Assembly: GCA_038227995.1 (NCBI GenBank)
Contig: JBBRPP010000003.1
Location: forward strand, 62,001 to 126,000
DNA: 64,000 bases
From: WLMZ01 sp038227995
Lineage (GTDB): Bacteria > Actinomycetota > Acidimicrobiia > Acidimicrobiales > Ilumatobacteraceae
Reading direction: 5' to 3'
Part shown: piece by piece, positions 24,280 through 33,028 of the stretch
Layout: the number at the start of each line of letters is the position of its first letter
How positions within the stretch are numbered: position 1 is the first letter of the stretch
Notes under the pieces: model-generated
What the model was told of the DNA's origin: nothing
Database searches by the model: none
What the model saw: the letters and a program-made list of their open reading frames with translations, nothing else
Position numbers and translations under genes: made by a program

Positions 24280-25539
24280 ATGAGGCCGAGCCGGCTCGAC
24301 TGCGTTGCGGCTGACGATGCTGATCCGCTCGCGCCGTTGCGAGCGCAGTTCGACCTTCCGCCCGGAGTGATCTACCTCGACGGCAACTCGCTTGGCGCAC
24401 TGCCGCGCACAACCGTCGCTCGTGTCACCGCGACGATGGTCGACGAGTGGGGTGCGGGACTTGTCACGAGCTGGAATACCGCGGGCTGGATGGACATGGC
24501 GCGACGGATCGGGGACAAGATCGCCACACTCGTCGGTGCCGGCCCGGACGAAGTCGTGGTCGCCGATTCGACGTCGGTCAACCTGTTCAAGGTCCTGAGC
24601 GCCGCGGTGCGAATCAGCACGGCCCGCGGTCCGGGGCGCCGAGTCATCGTGTCAGAGCGCGACAACTTTCCGACCGACCTCTACATCGCTTCGAGTGTCG
24701 CCGACTCGAACGGCATGACGCTGCGACTCGTCGACGCTGCTGATGTCGCCGCATCGGTGGACTCCGACACGGCGATGGTCGTTCTGACCCACGTCAACTA
24801 TCGCACCGGCGCGATGTACGACCTGCCCGCCATCACCCGATTCGCGCATGACGCAGGCGCGCTGATGGCGTGGGACCTTGCTCACTCGGCTGGAGCGACG
24901 CCTGTCGACCTCACCGCAGCCAGGGCAGATTTCGCGGTCGGTTGTGGCTACAAATACCTCAACGGTGGCCCAGGCGCGCCGGCATTCGTGTGGGTCCGTC
25001 CCGATCATCATGACGCCGTCAGCCAGCCGCTCAGCGGTTGGATCGGGCATGATGCGCCGTTCGAGTTCCGCTCCGATTACGAACCGGCACCCGGCATCGG
25101 CCGCTACCAGTGCGGCACTCCACCGGTGCTGTCGCTCGTCGCGCTGGATTGCGGCGTCGACACCGTTCTGGCTGCCGCGCCGTTCGGTGGCGTGTCTGCG
25201 CTGCGCGCCAAGAGCGACGCGCTGTCGTCGCTCTTCATCGATCTCGTCGGCCCGGTGTGCACGGCTCACGGTCTCACCGTGGTGACGCCGCTCGAGGCGC
25301 GGCGGCGAGGAAGTCAGGTGTCGATCGCGCACCCGGCTGACGGCTACGCGATCATGCAGGCGTTGATCGCCCGCCGCGTGATCGGCGATTTCCGCGCTCC
25401 CGATGTGCTCCGCTTCGGTTTCACACCGCTGTACACACGCCACGTCGACGTCTTCGATGCGATCGAGCATCTCCGGCTCGTGCTCGAGAACGATGAATGG
25501 CGGAGTCCCGCGTTCGCGACACGGTCCGCCATCACCTGA
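24280..25539 (+). CDS. kynU: Kynureninase
   Basis: 419 residues of the PLP fold type I. YLDGNSLGALP at the start, WDLAHSAGATPVDL (cofactor aspartate) and CGYKYLNGGPGAPAF with the Schiff-base Lys near 224 are specific for kynureninase. It splits kynurenine or hydroxykynurenine into anthranilates and alanine. No other tryptophan catabolic gene is in the window. ATG 24280 lies 4 bp after the GNAT stop. Confidence 0.92.
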   Translation: MRPSRLDCVAADDADPLAPLRAQFDLPPGVIYLDGNSLGALPRTTVARVTATMVDEWGAGLVTSWNTAGWMDMARRIGDKIATLVGAGPDEVVVADSTSVNLFKVLSAAVRISTARGPGRRVIVSERDNFPTDLYIASSVADSNGMTLRLVDAADVAASVDSDTAMVVLTHVNYRTGAMYDLPAITRFAHDAGALMAWDLAHSAGATPVDLTAARADFAVGCGYKYLNGGPGAPAFVWVRPDHHDAVSQPLSGWIGHDAPFEFRSDYEPAPGIGRYQCGTPPVLSLVALDCGVDTVLAAAPFGGVSALRAKSDALSSLFIDLVGPVCTAHGLTVVTPLEARRRGSQVSIAHPADGYAIMQALIARRVIGDFRAPDVLRFGFTPLYTRHVDVFDAIEHLRLVLENDEWRSPAFATRSAIT

Positions 25540-25563
25540 CCGTGCGTGGGGCACACGGACGGA

Positions 25564-26475
25564 TCAGTGGTGATGGTGTCCGTGACCGACAGCGGCCTCG
25601 GTGGGCAGACAATCCGCGTCGTGACCGGCGCACGGCTCGCACTCCAGTTCGAGGGTTGCGTGACCGATGCCGAAGTCGTGTGCAAGGACGTGCTTCACCC
25701 GCTCACCGACGACCTGGGCCTCTTCCAGCGTTGGGTGGCCGCTGAGCACGAGGTGGGCCGACAACGCGTTGAGGTTGCTCGACAGGCTCCATGCGTGGAT
25801 GTCGTGAGCACTCTCGACACCCTCGGTCTGATTCATGGCATCGATCAGCACCGAGACATCGACCGACGCCGGTGTCGCTTCCATCAAGATGTCGGTCGTC
25901 TCCATCAGGAGCCTGACCGCCCGCCACGCGATCACGAGTCCGATCGCGATCGACACGGCCGGATCGAGGCGATCGAACCGGCCGGTCACCGCGATCACGA
26001 TGCCGGCCGCAATGACCCCGGCGGAAGCGGCAGCATCGCCTGCCATGTGGAGCAGCGCCGAACGCATGTTGACATCGCCAGAACGATCGTTGAGGAGCAC
26101 CGCCGAAGCACCGTTGGCCAGAAGCGCGATACCGGCGACGACGATGACGACAACACCCTCGACGTGATCCGGGTGGATCAGGCGGCGGATGCCCTCGTAG
26201 GTGATGAAGGCGGTCGCAACGATGATCATCGCTGCGTTGGCCTGAGCAGCGAGGATTCCCGACCGATGGAATCCGAACGACTGCTTGGTCGTGGGTGACC
26301 GACGAACGAGATGTACAGCCCACAGCGACAACGCGAGGGCAGCAACATCAGTGAGGTTGTGGCCGGCGTCGGCGACGAGACCCAGGGAGTGCGCACGGAT
26401 GCCGAAGACGACCTGGAGCGCGACGATGACGATGTTGAACGCCACAGCCAACACCAGACGCCTCTCGCGGGTCAT
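25564..26475 (-). CDS. Cation diffusion facilitator (CzcD-like zinc/cobalt efflux)
   Basis: 303 residues, six TM helices, with the metal-site motifs DAGHNLTD in helix 2 and HMAGDAAAS in helix 5, and a His-rich end (GHGHHHH) plus cytosolic domain LELECEPC. Exports divalent metals in exchange for protons. A leaderless -10 precedes ATG 26475. Convergent with kynU. Confidence 0.9.
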   Translation of the reverse strand: MTRERRLVLAVAFNIVIVALQVVFGIRAHSLGLVADAGHNLTDVAALALSLWAVHLVRRSPTTKQSFGFHRSGILAAQANAAMIIVATAFITYEGIRRLIHPDHVEGVVVIVVAGIALLANGASAVLLNDRSGDVNMRSALLHMAGDAAASAGVIAAGIVIAVTGRFDRLDPAVSIAIGLVIAWRAVRLLMETTDILMEATPASVDVSVLIDAMNQTEGVESAHDIHAWSLSSNLNALSAHLVLSGHPTLEEAQVVGERVKHVLAHDFGIGHATLELECEPCAGHDADCLPTEAAVGHGHHHH

Positions 26476-26481
26476 GGCATC

Positions 26482-26487
26482 AGTGTA
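26482..26487 (-). promoter_or_regulatory. -10 element TACACT, leaderless promoter of the CDF transporter
   Basis: TACACT on the minus strand, 6-nt spacer to ATG 26475. Confidence 0.5.
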
Positions 26488-26542
26488 CGGGCCGCCGTCG
26501 GGCCCGAAAGGCTCCGTCTGCCCGTGATGACATCGGGCGCGA

Positions 26543-27328
26543 CTACTTCCCCTGCCAGTTCGGCAGCCGCTTCTCGATGAACGCGGTCAGCCCTTCCTTT
26601 GTGTCCTCGGACTGCAGGACCTTGGCGAACTCGGTGTTCGTCAACGTCTTCAGGGCGTCGTCATCCTCGTACGCCGCGGCGAGGACGATCTTGCGGCTCG
26701 CGTACACCGCGAGTGGCGCCGATGCAGTGATCTGTTCGGCCAGCTTCATCGCCTCGTCGAAAGCGGCGCCCGGCTCGACCAGACGCGAAACCAGACCCAG
26801 GTCGTACGCGCGCTGCGCCGTGAACGGCTCGCCGGTGAGGATGGCTTCCATCGCTGCTGCCTGGCCAATCGCACGCGGGAGACGGAACAGCCCACCGGCG
26901 CCCGCGATCAGGTTGCGCTTGACTTCGGCCAACCCGAAAGTGGCTCGGGTGCTGGCGACGACGAGATCGCAAGCGAGCACGATCTCGAGACCGCCCGCGG
27001 TCGCGAGGCCGTCGACAGCGACCACGATCGGCTTGTTGCGCTCGCGGTAGACGAAGCCGCCGAAGCTCCCGCGCTTGGTGTTGAGCGCTCCGGCGTTGCC
27101 GGAGTTGATCGCCTTGAGATCGGCGCCGGCGCAGAACACGGGGCGCTCCTGTCCCTCGGTGTTCGCCCGCAGTACGCCGACCCACACTTCGGGGTCGGCT
27201 TCCATCTGATCGATGGCGGCTTCCATCCCATTGGCCACGTCACCGTTGACGGCGTTGCGAGCTTCAGGACGGTTGAGGGTGATGACGGCGACGCGGCCGC
27301 GCGTTTCGTACTGGACGATGTCGGACAT
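26543..27328 (-). CDS. Enoyl-CoA hydratase/isomerase family protein
   Basis: 261 residues of the crotonase fold: NRPEARNAVNGDV, the oxyanion-hole segment CAGADLKAI, and EIVLACDLVVASTRATFGLAEVKRNLIAGAGGLFRLPRAIG. Expected to hydrate enoyl-CoA in fatty acid or aromatic acid degradation. The usual second catalytic Glu position (P-G-A-G-G loop) reads AGAGG, so activity should be checked. Single gene. Confidence 0.85.
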   Translation of the reverse strand: MSDIVQYETRGRVAVITLNRPEARNAVNGDVANGMEAAIDQMEADPEVWVGVLRANTEGQERPVFCAGADLKAINSGNAGALNTKRGSFGGFVYRERNKPIVVAVDGLATAGGLEIVLACDLVVASTRATFGLAEVKRNLIAGAGGLFRLPRAIGQAAAMEAILTGEPFTAQRAYDLGLVSRLVEPGAAFDEAMKLAEQITASAPLAVYASRKIVLAAAYEDDDALKTLTNTEFAKVLQSEDTKEGLTAFIEKRLPNWQGK

Positions 27329-27334
27329 GTCTCG

Positions 27335-27340
27335 ATCGTA
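27335..27340 (-). promoter_or_regulatory. -10 element TACGAT, leaderless promoter of the enoyl-CoA hydratase gene
   Basis: TACGAT on the minus strand, 6-nt spacer to ATG 27328. Confidence 0.5.
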
Positions 27341-27379
27341 CGTGCGACCGACAGAGGCCGACGAACCCGCGAGCGACGG

Positions 27380-29122
27380 TCAGTCGGCGATGTCGACGTC
27401 GGAGTCGGCGATGCCGCCGACTTCAGCATCGACGATGTCCGCCGCTGTGTCGGCCACGATGTCTGCTGTCTCGTGCTCGACCTCGGCCACATCGGGTTCG
27501 ACGGTGTCGATCAATTCCGCCTCGACGGGCTCCGTCGCCGCCACGTCGGTCTCGACGATCTCGGCATCGCCGATCGCGGTCTCGACGATGTCCGCCTCGA
27601 CTGCCACGGACTCGACTGCCTCGGACTCGACTGCCACCGGCTCGACTGCCACGGGCTCGACGATGTCGGGCTCGACCGCTTCGACCTCCGTTGCGACGGG
27701 GGTCTCGGTTGCGATGGGGGTCTCGGTTGCGACGGCAGGTGCGTCGGCACGCTTCTGGGCTGGTGCCTTTGGAGCGGGCGCAGCCTTGCGTGCGGGGGCG
27801 GTGGGACGCGTCGGCCGCATCGGCTTCGGCATCGATGAACCGGCGGTGACCTCGATGCCGAACAGGGCGGCGATCTGCGGCAATGCCGGAGCAAGCCGCT
27901 TCATCGTGGACGTGAGCTCGTCGCTGGATTGGGTCGGGGGAGCGGTGGGCTTGACCAGCGCGCGCACCGGTGCAAAAGCTGCGGCTTCGAGCACGGCGGC
28001 CCAGCGGTCGGGCATCGCGTCGGTGGTGAGCGATGCGGTCGCGGCTTCCGCCAGTTGCGTCGCCAACTCAGGGGGGAAACGAATGCCCGCCTTCGGCGGC
28101 TGCGACGAGAGCTTGAGGGCGCGGATCACGCGGCCGACGCCGAGCGCAGCCGTGATGTCGTCGAGCCACAGAAGCGTCTCACTTTCCTGCTTCGCGGTCA
28201 GCGCCTGCTTCAGTTCAGCGGCGAGGACGCGGGTCGACTCATCGCGTGCGACCACGGGATCCTCGCTGGAGGCGACCACCGAACGCAGATCGGGAAGCGC
28301 CAGATCGGCGAGATCGGCCTTCGCGGCGGTTGCACGATCGAGCCATTCGGCCACGCGCAGGCGCGGCAGCAACTGCTCGGCCATCTGGATCAGGCCAGCG
28401 GCAGGAATCTCTTCCTTGCCCTCGGACTTGAGTCGAGCGTTCTGTTCTTGGACGGCCTGGCGGACGGCAGGGATTCCACCCTGTAGCGCCCGCTCGGCGA
28501 CGGCGCGCTGCTCTTCGGGGAGATCAGCGAGCACAGCCTGACGGTGAACGCGACCGGGCTTGAGCCGCTTCGGCTTCGGCCGCTGGGGCAGTTCGGGCGG
28601 CGGCGTGAAGTTGGGACGGGGCCGACGTTCGCGACGATCACCGGCAGCGGCGTCGCCGTCGCGGCGTGGCGGGCGACGGTCGCCTTCGCCGGTCGGACGT
28701 GCGCCAGGTGCACCATCGCGACGCGGGGGACGGCGGTCACCGTCGGCGCGCGGCGGACGGTCTCCGTCGGGGCGGCGCGGCGGACGGTCACGGCGGTCGC
28801 CACGATCACCGCGGTCGCCACGATCACTGCGCTCGCGCTTGGCGAGCTGCTGCGTGACGGCTTCGAACGGGCGGGCACTGGGCAGGATCTCGAGCAGACC
28901 GCTCTTCTCCGCCTTGCCCTTGATCGGTGCGGTGTTGAGCACCGTCGTACCGTCCAGCTCTGTTTCCACTTCGGCGCGCAACACGTCGCCCACCCTGCCG
29001 GTGCCACCAGGCAAGATCGACGACGCGAGGATGCCCTTCGGCTCGCGTGCCCCGGCTGCTCGCCAGGTCCACGTGCCGTCGGGGCGCGCGCTTGTCAGTT
29101 CGATCTCAATCCTGCGGGACAT
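27380..29122 (-). CDS. Large repeat-rich protein of unknown function
   Basis: 580 residues in four visible parts: an N-terminal beta-rich domain (about 1-95, MSRRIEIELTSARPDGTWTW...), an Arg/Asp/Gly/Pro-rich linker with tandem RGD repeats (about 97-180), a helical core (about 190-420), and an Ala/Pro and then Val/Glu/Asp repeat tail (about 460-580) with recurring VEPxxVE units. The RGD/RRPDGD part resembles nucleic-acid-binding linkers. ATG 29122 is selected because homology-like sequence starts there and TAGCGT lies 8 nt upstream; the frame is open further upstream. Not recognised. Confidence 0.65.
   Translation of the reverse strand: MSRRIEIELTSARPDGTWTWRAAGAREPKGILASSILPGGTGRVGDVLRAEVETELDGTTVLNTAPIKGKAEKSGLLEILPSARPFEAVTQQLAKRERSDRGDRGDRGDRRDRPPRRPDGDRPPRADGDRRPPRRDGAPGARPTGEGDRRPPRRDGDAAAGDRRERRPRPNFTPPPELPQRPKPKRLKPGRVHRQAVLADLPEEQRAVAERALQGGIPAVRQAVQEQNARLKSEGKEEIPAAGLIQMAEQLLPRLRVAEWLDRATAAKADLADLALPDLRSVVASSEDPVVARDESTRVLAAELKQALTAKQESETLLWLDDITAALGVGRVIRALKLSSQPPKAGIRFPPELATQLAEAATASLTTDAMPDRWAAVLEAAAFAPVRALVKPTAPPTQSSDELTSTMKRLAPALPQIAALFGIEVTAGSSMPKPMRPTRPTAPARKAAPAPKAPAQKRADAPAVATETPIATETPVATEVEAVEPDIVEPVAVEPVAVESEAVESVAVEADIVETAIGDAEIVETDVAATEPVEAELIDTVEPDVAEVEHETADIVADTAADIVDAEVGGIADSDVDIAD
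27560..27730. repeat. Imperfect tandem repeats coding the acidic Val/Glu tail
   Basis: About 15-18 bp units built on ACTCGACTGCCACGG and variants recur along this stretch inside the repeat-rich gene, coding repeated VExxAVE-type residues. A second repeat patch of RGD-coding units lies around 28700-28840. Such patches can change length by slippage. Confidence 0.55.
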
Positions 29123-29130
29123 AGACCGCA

Positions 29131-29136
29131 ACGCTA
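29131..29136 (-). promoter_or_regulatory. -10 element TAGCGT, leaderless promoter of the repeat-rich gene
   Basis: TAGCGT on the minus strand, 8-nt spacer to ATG 29122; it diverges from the carbonic-anhydrase promoter at 29221. Confidence 0.45.
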
Positions 29137-29220
29137 CCTGCTGATGTCGCGGTCTCTCCACCCTGTTGTGAGCGTGTGAGTCACCATCGACTCGGTTGCG
29201 CTGCGACGACGCGCGATCTG

Positions 29221-29226
29221 TACCTT
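29221..29226 (+). promoter_or_regulatory. -10 element TACCTT, leaderless promoter of gamma-carbonic anhydrase gene
   Basis: TACCTT with a 6-nt spacer to GTG 29233. Confidence 0.45.
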
Positions 29227-29232
29227 GGGGAC

Positions 29233-29751
29233 GTGCCGATCTACGCGCTGGGGGATCAAGTCCCATCGATTCATCCCGACGCCTACGTCCATCCCGACGC
29301 GGTCGTGATCGGCTCGGTGTGGATCGGTGCGGAGAGCAGCATCTGGCCCGGCGCCGTGTTGCGCGGCGACGACGGCGAGATCCACATTGGTTCGCGGACA
29401 TCGATCCAAGACGGATGCGTCATCCACACGACGCCGCCGTGGCCGACGCGCGTCGGCAACGGTTGCGTCATCGGCCACATTGTCCATCTCGAAGGTTGCA
29501 TCATCGAAGACGACGTGCTGATCGGCAACGGATCGATCGTCCTTCACGAGGTCGTGGTACACCGTGGTGCCGTCGTCGCCGCCAACTCGGTGGTGCTCGA
29601 CAAAACCGATGTGCCGACTGGAGCACTCGCGGTCGGTGTTCCGGCGGTGATCAAGCACGGCAAGGCTCGCTCGGGTTTCATCGAGATGGCCGCCCAGAGC
29701 TACGTCGACAAGGCCAAGCGGTTCAAGACGACCCTGCGCCGCATCGATTGA
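29233..29751 (+). CDS. Gamma-carbonic anhydrase family protein (left-handed beta-helix)
   Basis: 172 residues of hexapeptide repeats (SVWIGAESSIWPGAVLRGDDGEIHIGSRTSIQDGCVIH...), with His ligands in GCVIHTTP and IGHIVHLEGC expected to bind metal between trimer subunits. Members such as YrdA and PaaY are metal-dependent hydratases or thioesterases. The chosen GTG gives a start just before the first repeat and fits the promoter. Coupled to prmA by a TGATG overlap. Confidence 0.88.
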   Translation: MPIYALGDQVPSIHPDAYVHPDAVVIGSVWIGAESSIWPGAVLRGDDGEIHIGSRTSIQDGCVIHTTPPWPTRVGNGCVIGHIVHLEGCIIEDDVLIGNGSIVLHEVVVHRGAVVAANSVVLDKTDVPTGALAVGVPAVIKHGKARSGFIEMAAQSYVDKAKRFKTTLRRID

Positions 29752-30566
29752 TGCTCGCGCTCGTCGTGTCGGTCGGACTCGCCGACGTGGAGGTCGCCTC
29801 TGATCACCTCTGGTCGTTGGGCGTGGTCGCGATCGAGGAACGTGTGGCGACGCGACCGGACGTCATCGAGTTGTGGACCTCCCTCGGCGATGACGTTGCC
29901 GATGTCGACAACGCTCTCACCGCGCTCGGACAAGGATGGGCGTGGCGGTTCGAGCACGTCGACGAGGCGGTGGCCGACACGTGGCGCGCGCACGCCGTAC
30001 CGACGTGGGTCGACGATTCGTTGGTGATCTGTCCCGCTTGGCGAGCAGACTCGTTCGCCGCCGATGTGACGGCGCTGTCGATAGAGCCCGGAGCCACGTT
30101 TGGAATGGGTGATCATCCGACGACGATCCTCTCGCTCCGAGCGATGCGAGCGGTTCTGTCCGCACGTGACAGCGTGCTCGACGTGGGCTGTGGCAGCGGC
30201 ATCCTCGCGATCGCCGCCTGCATGCTCGGCGCGTCCGCAGCGACAGCGATCGACATCTCGCCGGCAGCCGTCCCGACCACCGCCGCCAATGCAGACCGCA
30301 ATGGCGTCACCGATCGCGTCAGCGTGTCGACGACACCGCTGGCCCAGGTCGTCGGCGACTATCGCGTCGTACTCGCCAACATCCTCGCGCCGGCGCTGAT
30401 CGAGATGGCTGCCGACCTTCGTCGCGTGATGACCGCTGACGGTGCCCTGATCATCAGCGGCATCCTCGCCACCAACCACGAACACGTCCTCGAGGCGCTC
30501 GCTCCACTTCGCCAGGTCGCCCGCGAGGATCTCGACGGATGGACGGCGATCAAACTTCGCGGCTGA
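29751..30566 (+). CDS. prmA: Ribosomal protein L11 methyltransferase-like (PrmA)
   Basis: 271 residues: N-terminal substrate-recognition domain (about 1-100) and a class I methyltransferase with DVGCGSGILAIAA near 144-156 and NILAPALIEMA, the NxxxP-like motif of PrmA. ATFGMGDHPTT directly precedes the fold, as in PrmA. Methylates L11 lysines or alpha-amino groups on the ribosome. The N-terminal domain is divergent, so another protein target is possible. Confidence 0.8.
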   Translation: MLALVVSVGLADVEVASDHLWSLGVVAIEERVATRPDVIELWTSLGDDVADVDNALTALGQGWAWRFEHVDEAVADTWRAHAVPTWVDDSLVICPAWRADSFAADVTALSIEPGATFGMGDHPTTILSLRAMRAVLSARDSVLDVGCGSGILAIAACMLGASAATAIDISPAAVPTTAANADRNGVTDRVSVSTTPLAQVVGDYRVVLANILAPALIEMAADLRRVMTADGALIISGILATNHEHVLEALAPLRQVAREDLDGWTAIKLRG

Positions 30567-31419
30567 GCAAGGCCTCGATCTCGGTCAACAACGGCAGTGA
30601 TGGCACGGCGCCCGATCGCGTGGTCGCAAGAGCGCCTGCGGCTGATGCGAAGCGCAATGCGGCTGGCAGATCATCGCCTGTGGCCATGGCGGCTGCGAAG
30701 GCTCCGCAGAAGGCGTCGCCGGCAGCCGTCGTGTCGATCGGCGTCACCGCGAATGGGGGGACGGTCTGGTGCGTGCCACCGGACGTGTGCAACACGGCAC
30801 CACGCGACCCCATCGTGACCACGACTGCCCGAGCACCAAGCCTGAAGAGTTCATCGACACCACCGAGCAGTTCGACCTCGTGTTCGTTCGGGATCACGAC
30901 ATCGCACAGCGCCAACAGGTCAGCAGGCAGGTCGGCGGCTGGTGCCGGATTGAGAACGGTGATCGCCCCCGCATCTTTGGCTGCCTGCAGAGCGGCGTGC
31001 ACGGTTGCGATCGGTACCTCGAGCTGCGCGAGCAGCACGGTGGCGGACGCCGCGGCGGCGCCGACGTGGCTCGGCTCGAGCCCAGCGTTGGCGCCGGCAA
31101 CGACGATGATCGAGTTCTCCGCCTGAGCCGACACGCCGATCAGTGCTCGACCTGTCGCCACACCGGGCAGCGACACGATCGCGCTGTCGTCGATGCCGGC
31201 ATCGCGAGCGACGGTCAGCAGCTGCGACGCGGCGCCGTCGTCACCCAGCGCTGTACAGAACACGACTCTCGCACCGGCCCGCGCAGCAGCGACGGCCTGG
31301 TTGAGGCCCTTCCCGCCCGCGTGCTCGGCGTAAGAGCGGCCGATGACCGTCTCGCCGGGACCGGGCAACCGATCGGTCGTTGCGACCAGATCGAGGTTGG
31401 CGCTGCCGACGACGCACAC
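30550..31419 (-). CDS. Ribokinase / PfkB-family carbohydrate kinase
   Basis: 289 residues with PfkB signatures: GGKGLNQAVAAARAGA near the N-terminus and DTTAAGDAFCGAFAAAM near the C-terminus with the catalytic Asp. Phosphorylates ribose or a related sugar. The frame stays open upstream of GTG 31419 (…AKHRFDVCVVG), so the true start may lie a few codons earlier. It follows whiB by about 27 bp and converges on prmA with a 17-bp overlap. Confidence 0.87.
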   Translation of the reverse strand: MCVVGSANLDLVATTDRLPGPGETVIGRSYAEHAGGKGLNQAVAAARAGARVVFCTALGDDGAASQLLTVARDAGIDDSAIVSLPGVATGRALIGVSAQAENSIIVVAGANAGLEPSHVGAAAASATVLLAQLEVPIATVHAALQAAKDAGAITVLNPAPAADLPADLLALCDVVIPNEHEVELLGGVDELFRLGARAVVVTMGSRGAVLHTSGGTHQTVPPFAVTPIDTTAAGDAFCGAFAAAMATGDDLPAALRFASAAGALATTRSGAVPSLPLLTEIEALLSREV

Positions 31420-31445
31420 GTCGAACCGATGCTTCGCCGGTGGAA

Positions 31446-31751
31446 TCAGCCAACCCCACGTGCGCGGACGCCGATGGGTGCGATCAGGCGATAGCCGGCG
31501 GTATGCCGCTCGTCCTCGGACTCGCCACCCCAGAAGCCGTACTCATGGTTGTCGCGGGCGTATTCGCGGCACGAACCGTTGACCCGACAGCTGGCACAGA
31601 CCGAGCGAGCCATCGCCTCGCGACGGTCACGCGCCTGCGGCCGCTCAGCGGGCGCCGGAAAGAACAAGTTCGTCAGACCTTTGCACGCGGCATCGTTCAT
31701 CCACCGATCATCGGTGGCCTCGCGATGAAACATGATCTCGACAGCAGCCAT
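31446..31751 (-). CDS. WhiB family iron-sulfur regulator
   Basis: 101 residues with the four cluster Cys (C23, C52, C55, C61; CxxC spacing in CASCRVNGSC) and the YGFWGGES turn that contacts sigma factor, then a basic C-terminus (RLIAPIGVRARG). WhiB proteins bind a 4Fe-4S cluster and sigma region 4 to regulate transcription, and occur only in actinobacteria and their phages. ATG 31751 sits 5 nt after TAGGGG; upstream are two small palindromes. Confidence 0.92.
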   Translation of the reverse strand: MAAVEIMFHREATDDRWMNDAACKGLTNLFFPAPAERPQARDRREAMARSVCASCRVNGSCREYARDNHEYGFWGGESEDERHTAGYRLIAPIGVRARGVG

Positions 31752-31779
31752 GGAACCCCCTAGACCCCATTACGTCGGT

Positions 31780-31804
31780 GTACGTGCATGACCCCCGCAC
31801 GTAC
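31780..31804. promoter_or_regulatory. Palindrome upstream of whiB
   Basis: GTACGTGC and GCACGTAC, perfect 8-bp arms 9 nt apart, 29 bp before the whiB start. Candidate operator; could also be a weak hairpin. Confidence 0.4.
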
Positions 31805-31839
31805 AAAGACGATCATATGGAGAAGTAACCACCGAGTCA

Positions 31840-31854
31840 ATTGCATCGTGCAAT
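31840..31854. promoter_or_regulatory. Short palindrome between whiB and the aldolase gene
   Basis: ATTGCA-TCG-TGCAAT, 6-bp arms in an AT-rich stretch 45 bp after the aldolase stop. Could be an operator or part of a terminator. Confidence 0.3.
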
Positions 31855-31898
31855 GAAATTTCTGAACCACTCGGGAAGCGAAGTGGAACGTCGGCGAC

Positions 31899-32963
31899 TC
31901 AGCGCGCGACGGGCTGGGACAGGAGTTCGCGAACGCCCGCGGCGAAGACATCGATGTCTTCCTGCGTCGTGTCCCACGCGGTCATCCACCGCACCTGGTT
32001 GACCGGAAGGCTCCAATCCCAGAAGAAGCACCAGTCCTGGAGCGGCTTGATCGATGCGGCCGGGAGGTGCGGAAAGACGCTGTTCACCGCAGGTGCCGCG
32101 TCGTAGGTCACGCCCTCGATGCCGGACGTCGATTCATAGAGACTGGTCGCCATCGCATTCGAGTGGGCGGCCAGCGTGAGCCACAGGTCGTCGCGCAGGA
32201 GGGCATTGAATTGGGCGGCGACGAACCGCATCTTCGATGGCAGCTGCGTGACCTGTTTGCGGACATATGGCGCAACCTGCGCAAACTTCGGATTGAGGTA
32301 CACGACAGCTTCGCCGTACATCATCCCGTTCTTCGTCGCGCCAAAGGTCAAGACGTCGACGCCGGCGTCGACCGTCATCGCCCGGAGCGCACGAATGCCG
32401 CCTGCTGCGGCGACTGCGTTGGCCAAACGCGCCCCGTCGACGTGCACGGACATGCCCAGCCGGTGCGCGGTGTCAGCGAGCGCTGCGATCTCATCGATGC
32501 TGTACGTGGTCCCCAGCTCGGTGCTCTGCGTGAGGCTGACGACTCCGGGTTGGGCGTGATGCATCTGGCCGAGCAGGTGGGCCTGGTCCTCGAGTTGGTC
32601 GGGGACGAGCTTGCCATCGGGGCACTCGAGATCGATCAGCTTTGCGCCGAGGATTCGTTCCGGGGCGCCTGTCTCGTCGACCGCGATGTGCGACCAATTG
32701 GTGCAGACAACCGCTTGCGCCGGTCCGAGCATCGTCGCCAATGCCATCACGTTCGCGCCGGTTCCGTTCCACACCAGGTACCCGTCGGTCTTCGGACCGA
32801 ACAACTCGCGGATGTTGTCGTTGAACTCGGCGGTCCAACGGTCGTCGCCGTACGCGAGCGCGTGCCCGTCGTTGGCGTCGCGCAGCGCGTCCATCACGAC
32901 TGGATGGACGCCGGCAGCGTTGTCGCTCGCGAACGCGCGGGCCGGAGCAGGAATGGTGATCAT
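31899..32963 (-). CDS. Low-specificity L-threonine aldolase
   Basis: 354 residues, PLP fold type I. FASDNAAGVHPVVMDAL at the start, the His-rich segment TNWSHIAVDETGAPE, VHVDGARLANAVAAAG and GATKNG with the Schiff-base Lys. Cleaves beta-hydroxy amino acids (threonine, allo-threonine, others) to glycine and an aldehyde. CATACT lies 6 nt before ATG 32963, but it is also only 65 bp behind the dioxygenase gene, so both separate and joint transcription are possible. Confidence 0.88.
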   Translation of the reverse strand: MITIPAPARAFASDNAAGVHPVVMDALRDANDGHALAYGDDRWTAEFNDNIRELFGPKTDGYLVWNGTGANVMALATMLGPAQAVVCTNWSHIAVDETGAPERILGAKLIDLECPDGKLVPDQLEDQAHLLGQMHHAQPGVVSLTQSTELGTTYSIDEIAALADTAHRLGMSVHVDGARLANAVAAAGGIRALRAMTVDAGVDVLTFGATKNGMMYGEAVVYLNPKFAQVAPYVRKQVTQLPSKMRFVAAQFNALLRDDLWLTLAAHSNAMATSLYESTSGIEGVTYDAAPAVNSVFPHLPAASIKPLQDWCFFWDWSLPVNQVRWMTAWDTTQEDIDVFAAGVRELLSQPVAR

Positions 32964-32969
32964 CGACTC

Positions 32970-32975
32970 AGTATG
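32970..32975 (-). promoter_or_regulatory. -10-like CATACT before the threonine aldolase
   Basis: CATACT on the minus strand, 6-nt spacer to ATG 32963; deviates at the first base from the TANNNT pattern. Confidence 0.4.
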
Positions 32976-33028
32976 TCGGGTGTCCGGCCGACGAAATCAG
33001 GTGGCGCCCGGTGACCAGCCGCGCCCGA

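Noticed and set aside
25546..26298. Plus-strand frame overlapping the cation efflux gene
   Set aside because: Opposes CDF motifs DAGHNLTD and HMAGDAAAS; no homology-like pattern in the plus frame.
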